Part shown: one piece after another, positions 51,615 to 60,433 of the stretch | Numbering within the stretch: position 1 is the first letter of the stretch | How the letters are laid out: each line of letters opens with the position of its first letter | Source: Bacillus aerolatus | GTDB lineage: Bacteria; Bacillota; Bacilli; Bacillales; Domibacillaceae | Assembly: GCF_009183655.1 (NCBI RefSeq) | Contig: NZ_WEIO01000008.1 | Location: 124,001 to 188,000, forward strand | Reading direction: 5' to 3' | DNA: 64,000 nt | Notes under the pieces: model-generated | The model's database searches: none | Told to the model about the DNA's origin: nothing | What the model saw: only the letters and a program-made list of their open reading frames with translations | Made by a program: the position numbers and the translations under genes

Positions 51615-51955
51615 TTTTTTACCCCATCTCCTTTCAAAATACATGATATTCATCTAGTGAAAGCAGGTTACAACTTCATGAGGTAAAATAATTTTCTGTA
51701 TTTCATGTGTAGTATGTTCCTATGATTAATCGTGTGAAATGAACGCCAATCACTTGAACACTTCTTAACACTATCGAGAGCGGCTATTCGGACAAAGAAG
51801 GGAATCAAGATGAACCAGGGACATCCCCCATACCTCCATCGTTATCGTACCTTGGATACTTGATCACAATTCTATTCAAATCATCTACTCATAACTCCCT
51901 ATTGTTAGCCATATATTTAAACAATATAAATTAATATAAAGCGGAGGGTGAGTAT
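51615..51955. other. Divergent intergenic region, nothing recognised
   Basis: 341 nt between the putative coat gene and the gene at 51956. It should contain both promoters. No further structure seen. Confidence 0.4.
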
Positions 51956-52207
51956 ATGATGCATTCAAAAGAAATGCGCTTACGAAGAATCCAACATCTT
52001 GCTCTTGAAATTACAGATGAGATGAATGTGAGGGAAGAACTGGAACGGTCTGATACATTAAGACTTATAATTGATAATCTATCCCGAGCAATTGGCGACT
52101 TAACAGATCCATTGGGTGATTATTCGATCAATTATATAGAAGAAAAAGTGGGTAATGCCCATTATCTGCTTTTTAAAAATGGAAAAAGGAAACAGTTTTA
52201 TTTTTAA
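51956..52207 (+). CDS. Unknown small protein, 83 aa
   Basis: Good ribosome site (GGAGGGTGAG) before the ATG and a strong terminator behind. Predominantly helical and charged (LRRIQHLALEITDEMNVREELER, LRLIIDNLSRAIGDL). No family recognised. Monocistronic. Confidence 0.65.
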   Translation: MMHSKEMRLRRIQHLALEITDEMNVREELERSDTLRLIIDNLSRAIGDLTDPLGDYSINYIEEKVGNAHYLLFKNGKRKQFYF

Positions 52208-52244
52208 ATCTCTATGGAGTATCTTAAATTTGTTGAAAAGAAAA

Positions 52245-52280
52245 GAAGCAGGCGCTTAATTTACTGCCTGCTTCCTTTCT
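52245..52280. terminator. Terminator
   Basis: Stem GAAGCAGGC/GCCTGCTTC with a 12-nt loop, flanked by AAAA before and CTTTCTTTTT after; between convergent genes. Confidence 0.8.
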
Positions 52281-52411
52281 TTTTACTTCTCTATAATTAT
52301 TAACCGTCCGATTCTATTCTTTTACTATTTTTCTCTATTCACCTTTTGCCACGATTGATAAAAGCTTGTACAAATCCTGCCTTGAGTCTCGTCTTCCATT
52401 CTCCTAATCTC

Positions 52412-52618
52412 TTATGCAATACATCCGCAACTTTCCGAATCGCAATCGCCAGACCTTAAAACCTCAATGCTAAGGATTTTACTAGTCCCGCACTCACAAG
52501 CAACCCGCAAATGTGGAACAACCCTTCCTTCCTCATTAGCCGCTGAATAAGAAAATTCTACAACTGTCCATTTTCCGATTTTCTCTCCTGTTAAACCCTT
52601 TACTTTTTGTTCCACCAA
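52412..52618 (-). CDS. Small cysteine-rich protein resembling the N-terminal domain of HNH/phage proteins
   Basis: About 68 aa. Pattern LTGEKIGKWTVVEFSY ... CECGTSKILSIEVLRSGDCDSESCGC is that of the short zinc-binding domain that precedes many phage HNH endonucleases (LTGxxFGxLTV ... CxCG ... SCGC). Here it stands alone without an HNH part. The start is TTG or GTG near 52618, after AAGGCGG. May be a relic of a mobile gene or an independent regulator. Confidence 0.55.
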   Translation of the reverse strand: MVEQKVKGLTGEKIGKWTVVEFSYSAANEEGRVVPHLRVACECGTSKILSIEVLRSGDCDSESCGCIA

Positions 52619-52869
52619 TACCACCGCCTTTTAATATTTGCAAACACTCTCACTCATAAACAGGCAAGCAGACTTACAACGTCTAGTTTTCAACGAATGA
52701 GAATATTTTAGAAACTTTTTCTTGTCCTAAACTAAGAATAACATTTTTCAGACAATTACAACAACTTATTTTTACTAATGATGAATGACAGAGTGAATAA
52801 AACTTTGTATACTGATAGTCATTCGATGATAGTTCTGATTGAAAATTAGCTTTAAGGAAGGAGATAAGA

Positions 52870-53670
52870 ATGATTCAAAGTATTGTCTTTTTTGATATTG
52901 ATGGAACATTGCTCGATCATGACAAAAAGCTCCCCGATTCTGCAAAAGAAGCGATTCGCTTATTAAAGCAAGATGGCCATATAGTAGCCATTGCCACAGG
53001 CAGAGCACCTTTTGCATTCAAGGAGCTATGTGAGGAACTGGACATCAACTCCTATATAAGCTTAAACGGCCAATACGTTGTGTTAAATGGTGAAGTCATT
53101 CATAAGAACCCTCTTAATACCGATGAACTTCAGGCCCTGACGGATTTTTCAGCTGCCAATCATCATCCAGTTGTCTATATGGATCATGAAGGTATTAAAT
53201 CCAATGTTAAATATCATGTACATATCAAAGAAAGTATTGGATCACTAAAGCTGGCATTTTCACACCCTGACCATGACCCGGAATATTTTAAGAACCGTGA
53301 AATCTATCAGACTCTCCTCTTTTGCACAAATGAAGAAGAGGCCGCTTACACTGGCCGTTTTCAAGAGTTTAACTTTGTCCGCTGGCATGAGTATTCAATG
53401 GATGTTATGCCAAAAGGCGGTTCAAAGGCTATAGGAATTGAAAAGGTCATCGAAAGGCTTGGTTTGACGAGAGAGCAAGTGTATGCGTTTGGTGACGGAC
53501 TGAATGACATTGAAATGCTTCAATATGCAGGAAACGGCGTTGCCATGGGGAATGCTCACGATGAAGTAAAGAAAATTGCCAAGCACGTAACAAAAGATGT
53601 GGGAGAAAACGGTATTGCACACGGCTTAGAACTTGTTGGTTTGTTGGAAAGAAAGAAAGCAGGCGTTTAA
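52870..53670 (+). CDS. Cof-type HAD-IIB phosphatase
   Basis: 266 aa. HAD motif I FFDIDGTLL with the nucleophile Asp at residue 9, motif II as IATGR, motif III lysine in PKGGSKAIGI, and motif IV GDGLNDIEML. A C2-type cap lies between. These enzymes dephosphorylate sugar phosphates, FMN or other small phosphates. AAGGAAGGAGA precedes the ATG. Monocistronic with a terminator at 53767. Substrate unknown. Confidence 0.9.
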   Translation: MIQSIVFFDIDGTLLDHDKKLPDSAKEAIRLLKQDGHIVAIATGRAPFAFKELCEELDINSYISLNGQYVVLNGEVIHKNPLNTDELQALTDFSAANHHPVVYMDHEGIKSNVKYHVHIKESIGSLKLAFSHPDHDPEYFKNREIYQTLLFCTNEEEAAYTGRFQEFNFVRWHEYSMDVMPKGGSKAIGIEKVIERLGLTREQVYAFGDGLNDIEMLQYAGNGVAMGNAHDEVKKIAKHVTKDVGENGIAHGLELVGLLERKKAGV

Positions 53671-53766
53671 TGATTCAGCAGTTCCGTTACTGTGGCGATA
53701 ACATGTTCATTCGCACATCTAATAGTGATGGAATTGGAGTTAAAATAATAAACAAAATAGCACACA

Positions 53767-53799
53767 AAAACGCATGGATATTTTTCTTCCATGCGTTTT
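53767..53799. terminator. Terminator
   Basis: Stem AAAACGCATGGA/TCCATGCGTTTT with a 9-nt loop, followed by CTTATG. Confidence 0.75.
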
Positions 53800-53864
53800 C
53801 TTATGTCTATACTTTACATTGTCTTTCTTCAACGAAGCACCCGCTAGCACAAAAAATATATAGT

Positions 53865-54077
53865 TTATGAAAGAGTAACTTTTTCAAAATGTTCCACTGT
53901 TGGGAATGGGTCATAAAAATGGTGTAATAGCTGTTTCCATTCTTGATATTCAGTTGATTGTCTAAATCCAACTGTATGGTCCTCTAAACTTTCCCATTTC
54001 ACTAAAAGCAAATATTTCCCTTCAACCTCCATACAACGCTGTAGATCATGAGATATGTAACCATTCATTGAAGAAAT
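53865..54077 (-). pseudogene. ABM-family (antibiotic biosynthesis monooxygenase) protein, N-terminus missing
   Basis: The frame reads ISSMNGYISHDLQRC at its start and VEGKYLLLVKWESLEDH, EYQEWKQLLHHFYDPFPTVEHFEKV at its end, the C-terminal two thirds of an ABM-domain protein (about 95-100 aa). Upstream, only four residues before ISS is a stop, and the usual N-terminal strand and helix are absent. It could be translated from the internal ATG (67 aa) but without its N-terminal strand it is unlikely to fold. A second, more decayed remnant lies at 56616. Confidence 0.7.
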
Positions 54078-54169
54078 GAATCGAAAAGAAATTTAAAACA
54101 TTGTAAAAAAATGTCGTAAGTTTGAATTTTCCAAAAATAATCCTAAGACAATTTACATGCTATACTTTT

Positions 54170-54183
54170 TGAAAGCGGATACA
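54170..54183. promoter_or_regulatory. cre-like site upstream of the YppF-like gene
   Basis: TGAAAGCGGATACA matches 13 of 14 positions of TGWAANCGNTNWCA, 37 nt ahead of the ATG. It may be chance. Confidence 0.35.
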
Positions 54184-54220
54184 TGCTTTAAAAAAACCCA
54201 GATGAAATGAGTGGATTACT

Positions 54221-54457
54221 ATGTTAGTAGAAGACTTAATACATCGTTTTGAACTAGTAAAAAAGCGCAAGTCATTACATGCCAATGAATTACTAGACTA
54301 TATTCAAAAAAGTTATATTTATGGGGAATTATCTATTGTTGAATACAAAAAACTTTTTTTTGAATTAGACAAACTTGAAGCAAAAAAGCCAAGTTCATTT
54401 TTTGTAAAAACAAGACCTATTGATTTGAAAAAATTTGAGTTAAGTTCTACAATTTAA
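54221..54457 (+). CDS. YppF-like small protein
   Basis: 78 aa. VEDLIHRFELVKKRKSLHANELLDYIQKSYIYGELSIVEYKKLFFELD follows the pattern of the short YppF family, helical proteins of unknown function in Bacillus. The tail is longer than usual. A GATGAAATGAG stretch is a weak ribosome site. Ends before a strong terminator. Confidence 0.6.
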   Translation: MLVEDLIHRFELVKKRKSLHANELLDYIQKSYIYGELSIVEYKKLFFELDKLEAKKPSSFFVKTRPIDLKKFELSSTI

Positions 54458-54560
54458 CCAATTACACTTTTAATTAACTGTACATGATATCGTATCGGGC
54501 ACGAAAACAACGAATAAACATTGATCAAACTGCAGCGTGTGTCATTCGAATAAAATCCAT

Positions 54561-54597
54561 TAAAAATCAGCGGCATCAATTGCCGCTGATTTTTAAT
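54561..54597. terminator. Terminator
   Basis: Near-perfect stem TAAAAATCAGCGGCA/TGCCGCTGATTTTTA with a short loop. Confidence 0.85.
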
Positions 54598-54727
54598 GTT
54601 TCTTTTTATTAAAGTACCCGTCAGCTGAAGAAGGTCTAAAATTATCCTTGACGCAATATTTTTTGACACATTCTAGGTTTATGCTTTTCAGATTAAGCAA
54701 TTGATTAATTACTGAAAGGAAGATACT

Positions 54728-55715
54728 ATGCTTTCCGAAGTTTCGGCCAAAAAAAAGGAACGTTACAAATGGATCATTCTTTTAATCGCTACACTTTCAC
54801 AAATGTGTGCAACATTTGTCACTTATGGAATGGGTCCGCTAGCTTCTTTTTATCAACAAAAATATGATTTGTCACAGTTTGAAACAGGATTAATCGTATC
54901 AGCAGTCAATATAGGACCGATCTTTTCTATGCTTATTTTTGGGAATCTGATGGATAAGTATGGAGAAAGATGGGTTGTCGGGTTAGGCTCTATTCTTCTT
55001 GGGTTAAATATTCTTGCCGCATATACAACAGATAACTATTTTTTGCTGCTAGTTATTCTTGCTTCTTCTTTATAAAGATCATAATGGCAATAAACATCGT
55101 GAAGAAAAGGACAGCTTCATGGAAAAGATAACGAAGATCAAAAGCAACTTTGATCTTTACCCTGTATTTTTTATCGGGATGACGATGATTTCTTTACAGA
55201 TGATGATCGTCGCGCATTTAATGAGTTATTTTACGAACACCTTGCAAGTATCGCTAAGTGCAGCAGGAGCTTTTTTAAGTTTCGCGTTAGTAGGCGGGAT
55301 GTTTGGAAGGATTATTTTAGCTTGGATCAGTGACACCCTTTTCAAAGGGAACCGTAGTAAACCGTTACAGTTAACCATACTGCTGACGGTGTTTGCCATC
55401 ATCTGCTTGATCTCCTTACCCTCCTACCTGTCAATGTGGGGCATCAGTATTTTATCCTTTTTTATCGGTTTTCTAGGAGTAGGATGGTTTAGTTTATTTA
55501 TTGTGCTTGTTTCCGAAAAGTCTAATCCAAATTTCATTGGATTAACAGTGAGCTTTGCCTTAACCGTAAATCAAATCGCCATCGTCATTTCACCATCTTT
55601 ATTTGGACTGCTAGTGGACTATTTCACAAGCTATACAATTCCATTACTACTGCTATCTTTCTTTATTTTTATAGGCGGGTTGTGGTTAAGGTTGACCGAG
55701 CGTAACAGCCAGTGA
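54728..55715 (+). pseudogene. MFS transporter (oxalate/formate-antiporter-like) with internal deletion
   Basis: The first ORF (54728-55075) gives TM1 to about TM3, with FVTYGMGPLASFYQQKYDLSQFETGLI and NLMDKYGERWVV. The second, in a different frame (55059-55715), resumes in the cytosolic loop before TM7 and runs to the normal end (TM7-TM12). Roughly 80-90 residues covering TM4-TM6 are missing and the frame is shifted. A ribosome site (GAAAGGAAGA) and terminator-flanked setting show it was once a single gene. Neither half should be functional. Confidence 0.8.
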
Positions 55716-55724
55716 GTTCATTTT

Positions 55725-55889
55725 TTATTCATCAGAATCTTCTTGGAATTGTTCATTTAAATAAGAATTTTCAGTTGTTGCGAAATTGACTGACTGCAGG
55801 CTAGTCTCAGCGTCCATTCCATAAAGTCCACTTTCTGGATTCTTTTTTAGTTTTTCACCTTGATTTTTCTCCGTTTGTTTTTTGTTCAT
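55725..55889 (-). CDS. Small acidic/polar protein, 54 aa
   Basis: Start at the ATG of MNKKQTEK, 6 nt after AAAGGAG. Sequence includes SGLYGMDAETSLQSVNF; the GLYGM segment recalls small DUF4021-like proteins of Bacillus, but I am not sure. No signal or membrane segment, low complexity, probably disordered. Confidence 0.5.
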   Translation of the reverse strand: MNKKQTEKNQGEKLKKNPESGLYGMDAETSLQSVNFATTENSYLNEQFQEDSDE

Positions 55890-56021
55890 TTTTTTCTCCT
55901 TTACTAGGTTATTTGCGCGCGAGCCTGTCCTAAATGCATCTTCTGTAATCTCACTCGTCTGAAGAAATATCAATGACTGAATTAGAACAATTGACTCCTC
56001 TCTTACTAGTCAGTCTGTATA

Positions 56022-56286
56022 CTAAGACGATTTATACTCTGCCTGATAGGAGTTCTCTCCAGCATGAACTGAAAGGAGCGTATCTGCATAACCTACTAGG
56101 CGATTTACAATTTCATCTGCAAGCGCATAAACAAGAGAGTTAGGATTTATCAGCAGTTATGTCGTGATATGGCATTATAAGCTGTTCCACCTTTTCGTAG
56201 TCTAATGTCCCTATTTCTTTCAATAAGTTTGGGATAGCCTCCTCGGGATATCCATAATCACGAAGCAATCGTTCTACCTTCTCCAT
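56022..56286 (-). pseudogene. Small gene with a one-base frameshift, unknown
   Basis: The first frame, after GGAGG, gives MEKVERLLRDYGYPEEAIPNLL and stops after 48 codons (56140). Ignoring one A in GATAAATCC lets the frame continue as NPNSLVYALADEIVNRLVGYAD to a stop at 56022, total about 88 aa with a coherent helical composition. Either the insertion is real and the gene is broken, or it is a sequencing error. No family recognised. Confidence 0.5.
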
Positions 56287-56300
56287 CCATCAAACCTCCG

Positions 56301-56498
56301 TTATTTGTTATTCCCTAACCCTTCGCAAGATGAATTTCTATTTTTCGTTTCCTGTAATTTGTAGTCTTCTTCCGCTTCTTTTGAAATAGATTCTAACCCA
56401 TATCCTGTTGAACTTATTTCTAATATTTCTTCGTTAGCCTTTCTTTCCAAATTTAGATTTGAATCGTCATGATATTGATCTAAATTGTCTTTTTCCAT
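56301..56498 (-). CDS. Small acidic protein, 65 aa, unknown
   Basis: Good ribosome site (GGAGGAG) 6 nt before the ATG. Highly charged with no hydrophobic core (DQYHDDSNLNLERKANEEI), so probably disordered. Followed in the same direction by the frameshifted gene and the 54-aa gene. No family recognised. Confidence 0.5.
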   Translation of the reverse strand: MEKDNLDQYHDDSNLNLERKANEEILEISSTGYGLESISKEAEEDYKLQETKNRNSSCEGLGNNK

Positions 56499-56615
56499 AT
56501 TGGCTCCTCCATAATCATTCTTTATAATATTTTATTATTCCCTGGTGAATCCTATTTATGAGCACTAATTTCTTCAACTAACCGGACCCGTCAGCATAAG
56601 AAGTATGCAGGTTAT

Positions 56616-56695
56616 GAAAGGTTAACTTTTTCCAAAATGCCTCACCGGTAGGAATGAGGCATAAAAACGGTGTAATCTCTATTCTTATTGAGAAA
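56616..56695 (-). pseudogene. Second, degenerate remnant of an ABM-domain gene
   Basis: The DNA closely parallels 53857-53935 (TATGAAAG..TAACTTTTTCCAAAATG...GGAATG..GCATAAAAACGGTGTAAT). On the minus strand it still reads LHRFYASFLPVRHFGKS, the decayed counterpart of LLHHFYDPFPTVEHFEKV. Only about 25 codons remain. The copies suggest an old duplication of the ABM gene followed by deletion of both. Confidence 0.65.
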
Positions 56696-56718
56696 GGATG
56701 ACAACTTTAGATGATCTT

Positions 56719-57246
56719 TTATTCAAAGAATACGCTTGGGTATTCAACGACTCCTGAAACATTATTAAGTGTATTTTTTCGCAGCTCCAATACCATAAAT
56801 GCCTCTTCAGGCACTTCAAAAGGTGCTTTTATTCCCCATAAGGATGCTTTTTTGAAGCCAAATTTTGGATAATATTCTGGGTGCCCCATGACAACAACAG
56901 AATTATATCCAAGTTCTTTTGCTTTTTTTAATGCCTCAAGAATTAAAAGCCTTCCTATGCCTTTATTTTGATATTCCGGCAAAACAGAAACAGGAGCAAG
57001 AGCAAGTGATTCTGCAAATTGATTGTCATTTAAAATTTTTATTTTAGATAAAAGAATGTGACCAACGATTTCTTTATTAATTGCCACTAAAGATAATTTG
57101 GGAATGAATGCATCAGACTTTCTAATGCGAGACACCAACTCATGTTCCGTTTTATCGCTGAACTCCATATTAGCAAATGCACTCTTTACAACTCTTTCAG
57201 TAATTTTATAATCTTCGGGTAGTTCTTGCCTAATTGTGATGTTCAT
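56719..57246 (-). CDS. GNAT-family N-acetyltransferase
   Basis: 175 aa. Acetyl-CoA loop LPEYQNKGIGRLLILEAL, and VVVMGHPEYYPKFGFKKAS typical of the YhbS-type subgroup. It transfers an acetyl group from acetyl-CoA to an amine; the acceptor is unknown. Weak purine-rich site before the ATG. It lies among remnants. Confidence 0.85.
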   Translation of the reverse strand: MNITIRQELPEDYKITERVVKSAFANMEFSDKTEHELVSRIRKSDAFIPKLSLVAINKEIVGHILLSKIKILNDNQFAESLALAPVSVLPEYQNKGIGRLLILEALKKAKELGYNSVVVMGHPEYYPKFGFKKASLWGIKAPFEVPEEAFMVLELRKNTLNNVSGVVEYPSVFFE

Positions 57247-57312
57247 TTTTATTATCTCCTAATTCATATAGTTTAGATTTTTTATTTAGCCGTATTTTAT
57301 CATATCTGTTTC

Positions 57313-57487
57313 ATCAACCATCAATCACTATTGGAGTGACTGCGGTAAAGAAGCACATGCCGGTCTAGCGCAAATGTATGTAGATGGTGAAAGATTTAAA
57401 GCATACTATGATAAAAAACAGCCAGGCGGAGCCGAGTTTTTAAGAGATGCCATTCACATTTATACGGGCATGAAAGACATGATTTAA
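57313..57487 (+). pseudogene. C-terminal remnant of a MerR/TipAS-domain regulator
   Basis: A plus-strand frame reads HYWSDCGKEAHAGLAQMYVD, then GERFKAYYDKKQPGGAEFLRD and AIHIYTGMKDMI before a stop. This is the end of the TipAS antibiotic-recognition domain found in MerR regulators such as Mta. There is no start codon or upstream HTH in reach, so only the last ~50 codons survive. Confidence 0.75.
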
Positions 57488-57577
57488 GATGAATACACAT
57501 TAATAAATTGAATATTGTAACAGTTCAACAAGGAGGAGGCTTTACTATCAAAATCTACGAAAACAGTCTAATGAAAA

Positions 57578-57609
57578 GAAGACGCCCCCTTTCATGAGGC
57601 GTCTTCCTT
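57578..57609 (-). terminator. Terminator of the penicillin acylase gene
   Basis: Stem AAGACGCC/GGCGTCTT with loop CCCTTTCATGA; on the minus strand the T-run is TTTTCATTAG. Confidence 0.75.
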
Positions 57610-57620
57610 TTTCTCAAAAA

Positions 57621-60038
57621 TTATCTATTAACCTTTAATTCACTCACCGTTACCGCTGCTTCATTCACAGCTTTTTTGTCAAATAAGAACGGTTTAAATT
57701 CCCAATTAGCATATAAACGGAGCTGGTCTTCGTAGTGCTTGCTGACTGTGCCGTCTTTTTGAATAAAACCGATTTGTCCCGGCGGTGTTACGTTAAAGCC
57801 TTCAGGTCCACGCGGTGTCATTTCGATATAGTGGTTTTCACTGCCGCGGTTCATTTCGATAATCGGCGTCGTTGAGCCATAGCCGTGCGGCACTCCTATT
57901 AGAGATTTCCCGCCAAACGTCATCGTATGAATAGGCGTGCGCCATTTTTCTGCTTCTGTTCCTTTTTCCTCGTGAAACTTAGCAAGTGCTTTGTCGGCAC
58001 TTTCAAGGATCAGCTGTTCAGTATCTTCCTCTGTCCATTGATAGTTTGTCTCTTCTCCATTTAAAATCTTATAAGCGAGCGTGGCGCCATACCGATGATC
58101 CGTGATGACTTTCGTTAAATCTGAAAACTCACTTAATGGTTCAGTAAACAGCTCGTCATGCGTGCTTTTCCACCATTCATCGAAGAATGCAGCCACTCCG
58201 GCGTCATAATAGCCATCATTGTTTTTGTCTTCTTTTAAATTGTTCCAGTCTTTTAATTGTTTAATTAAATACGGATAATTCTCGTTTGCTGATTGATTCT
58301 GCTCCAACGCCTTGATTAACAGCGGCTTAAAATAATGCGTACGCAGCTGCGCAAAACTAGCCGTATAGTTGATCTCATTCAAGTCTTCGAGACCCACTTT
58401 CTCTCTTGCTTCCATGCCATTAATAAATTGCTGAACGCGGTTATCTTTCCCCCAGTAAAAACTGTATTCGCCATTCGTCCAGTCTTTTGATGGCTTGTTG
58501 TTCCAATTGACGACATAGCCATTTTCTGGGTTAACGGCTTGTGGATTTTTCTCAAAGGACTGAAATCCTTTCCAGTCATACTCGCCTGTCCCCGGTGTCG
58601 GGAACCTTTCATCAATTTTATTGCTTCTAATTGGATATTTTCCGACGTGATAGTAGGCAATGTCGCCTTTTTTATCGGCATAATACCAGTTTAACGACAT
58701 CGTATATTCACTGGCCGCTTGCTCAAATTCTTTTAAATTTTTTGCCCAGTTTGCTTTCATATAGGCCTGTATGCTTTGTGCTTCCGTGCCGCGGAATGAC
58801 CATGACTTGCTGTAGGCAACGTGATTATTTTCATCAACGCTGATCACAGGGCCATGGACTGTCCGGTAATAAGTTTTCTTTACTTTTTTCTTCTTTCCGT
58901 TCTCTTCACGGATCATGAAAGTTTCCGTTCTTTTCTCCATGTCTCTCCATTTGCCTTTATGAAGGTATTGCGAAGAGTTTTTCGGATTTAATTTTTCTTC
59001 AAAGATATCGGTTACATTCCCGTATCCGGCGGTAGCACTTAAAGCAAAGTGATTATTTGCACCGAACATGATGAATGGATAGCCGATGAATCCTGACCCT
59101 TCCATGTCAAATCCTGGAGAATGCAGGCCGACTTCATATAAAAAGCCCGGAGCCACAAAGCCGACTTGCGGACCGCTCAACAGTAAAGCGTTGCCTGTTT
59201 TAGATTTTTTGGAGCCGACAATCGCTGCATTGCTGCCAATTTTTAATGGCAGTCCAAGCTCTTCTGATGATTGAACAAATTCTTCTCTTTCTTTCACAAT
59301 CTTCTCTGATGCACCGATTACTGAAGGAGAAAATGACTGGATAGAAGAATGTGATTCCTTTTCATTTGCTGGCTTTTCTTCACCTTGAATACTTGTAGGC
59401 GCTTCCAAATCATTTTTCCAGACTAAATCATCAAACATGTTTGCTGCCTGTTCTTTTCCGTACGTACCTTCAAGCTTTGCTAATAGTTCCGCATTTTTTA
59501 ACTCTTGGTGATTGTCCATAAAATAAGTCATCGATACCATGTACAGACGGACAACATCTGTTGCATTCCATTTTCGTGGTGAAAATTTGTAATCATGAAA
59601 CTCCTTGGAAAGCTTCTTATCAGGATTTTTCACAGCTTCATCCACATACAGTGTAATCCCCTCTGCAAATTGTTCGATTAACTGCCTAGACTCGGCATCA
59701 AGGTCGTTTATCATTTTTTTAATTTCTTGATCGCTGTAACCATCCCGTCTCGTCTGCTCATCTTTCAGTAAATACTCTTCACCGAAAATTTCTGAAACAG
59801 TCCCCTCATTTCCCCGCCGGAACATTTCCAGCTGAAAAAGACGGTCCTTCGCCATCACATATCCATACGCCTTATATAAATCTTTCTTATTTTTAGCATA
59901 CAAGTGAGGCACGCCGTATTGATCACGAATAATTTTCACTTTCCCCGCTTTCTCATGTTCTTTCGCAAACACGATATTTTGCGGGAGAACTAACACGAAT
60001 ATCATCATAATTGACACTAACCACTTTGGCTTCATCAT
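57621..60038 (-). CDS. pac: Penicillin G acylase-type secreted amidase
   Basis: 805 aa, N-terminal nucleophile hydrolase close in length to Priestia (Bacillus) megaterium penicillin G acylase (about 802). Sec signal peptide at ~1-25 ([17 protein letters not shown]). Autoprocessing would cut before S269 in [10 protein letters not shown], the start of the beta chain. The alpha chain has [17 protein letters not shown] and [12 protein letters not shown]. The beta chain has [21 protein letters not shown] and WNNKPSKDW. It hydrolyses phenylacetyl or similar acyl amides outside the cell; some relatives act on acyl-homoserine lactones, so quorum quenching is an alternative. GGGGTGG precedes the ATG. 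Confidence 0.92.
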   Translation of the reverse strand: MMKPKWLVSIMMIFVLVLPQNIVFAKEHEKAGKVKIIRDQYGVPHLYAKNKKDLYKAYGYVMAKDRLFQLEMFRRGNEGTVSEIFGEEYLLKDEQTRRDGYSDQEIKKMINDLDAESRQLIEQFAEGITLYVDEAVKNPDKKLSKEFHDYKFSPRKWNATDVVRLYMVSMTYFMDNHQELKNAELLAKLEGTYGKEQAANMFDDLVWKNDLEAPTSIQGEEKPANEKESHSSIQSFSPSVIGASEKIVKEREEFVQSSEELGLPLKIGSNAAIVGSKKSKTGNALLLSGPQVGFVAPGFLYEVGLHSPGFDMEGSGFIGYPFIMFGANNHFALSATAGYGNVTDIFEEKLNPKNSSQYLHKGKWRDMEKRTETFMIREENGKKKKVKKTYYRTVHGPVISVDENNHVAYSKSWSFRGTEAQSIQAYMKANWAKNLKEFEQAASEYTMSLNWYYADKKGDIAYYHVGKYPIRSNKIDERFPTPGTGEYDWKGFQSFEKNPQAVNPENGYVVNWNNKPSKDWTNGEYSFYWGKDNRVQQFINGMEAREKVGLEDLNEINYTASFAQLRTHYFKPLLIKALEQNQSANENYPYLIKQLKDWNNLKEDKNNDGYYDAGVAAFFDEWWKSTHDELFTEPLSEFSDLTKVITDHRYGATLAYKILNGEETNYQWTEEDTEQLILESADKALAKFHEEKGTEAEKWRTPIHTMTFGGKSLIGVPHGYGSTTPIIEMNRGSENHYIEMTPRGPEGFNVTPPGQIGFIQKDGTVSKHYEDQLRLYANWEFKPFLFDKKAVNEAAVTVSELKVNR

Positions 60039-60279
60039 CCATTTCCACCCCTATCTTTCATTACACTTACAAAACGAATTATAGTTTTTTTGTTATGCAA
60101 TATCAATTAGATATTTTAATCTTTAGAATATTTAGTTAAAAAGTAAGACGTTATTAGACAATTTTTTCATAATGTATCCGACTATTGATAGGAGGATTCT
60201 TTAAGACCCAAGTTCAAATAGTGATCTACTTGACAATAAAAATAAATTTTATTATTCTTTTATAAAATTAATAAAAAAA

Positions 60280-60349
60280 TTTTCGTATAACTCCAATGAT
60301 ATGGTTTGGAGGTCTCTACCAGGAACCAATAATTCCTGATTACGAAGAA
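60280..60349 (+). ncRNA. Purine riboswitch aptamer, adenine type
   Basis: Canonical layout: P1 TTTTCGTA/TACGAAGA, P2 CTCCAA/TTGGAG with loop TGATATGG, J2/3 TCTACC, P3 AGGAA/TTCCT with loop CCAATAA, then J3/1 GATTACG. The residue equivalent to position 74 is T (60340), which selects adenine; guanine aptamers have C. It is upstream of adenosine deaminase. Confidence 0.88.
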
Positions 60350-60392
60350 GGTACATGTACTTGTATTTTCTTCGTAATCAGGAATTTTTTTT
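60332..60392 (+). terminator. Riboswitch-controlled terminator
   Basis: Perfect 18-bp stem ATTCCTGATTACGAAGAA (60332-60349) with its complement at 60368-60385, followed by TTTTTTT. The 5' arm consists of P3', J3/1 and P1' of the aptamer, so ligand binding should block terminator formation: adenine-on control like pbuE. Confidence 0.88.
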
Positions 60393-60433
60393 ACCTTTTT
60401 GCTTTTCAAATAACATAAAATCAGGAGGTTATT

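Noticed and set aside
57530-57577. AAGGAGGAGG followed by a frame IKIYENSL
   Set aside because: No standard start codon (ATC) and it stops quickly within the terminator; perhaps a relic of a gene start.
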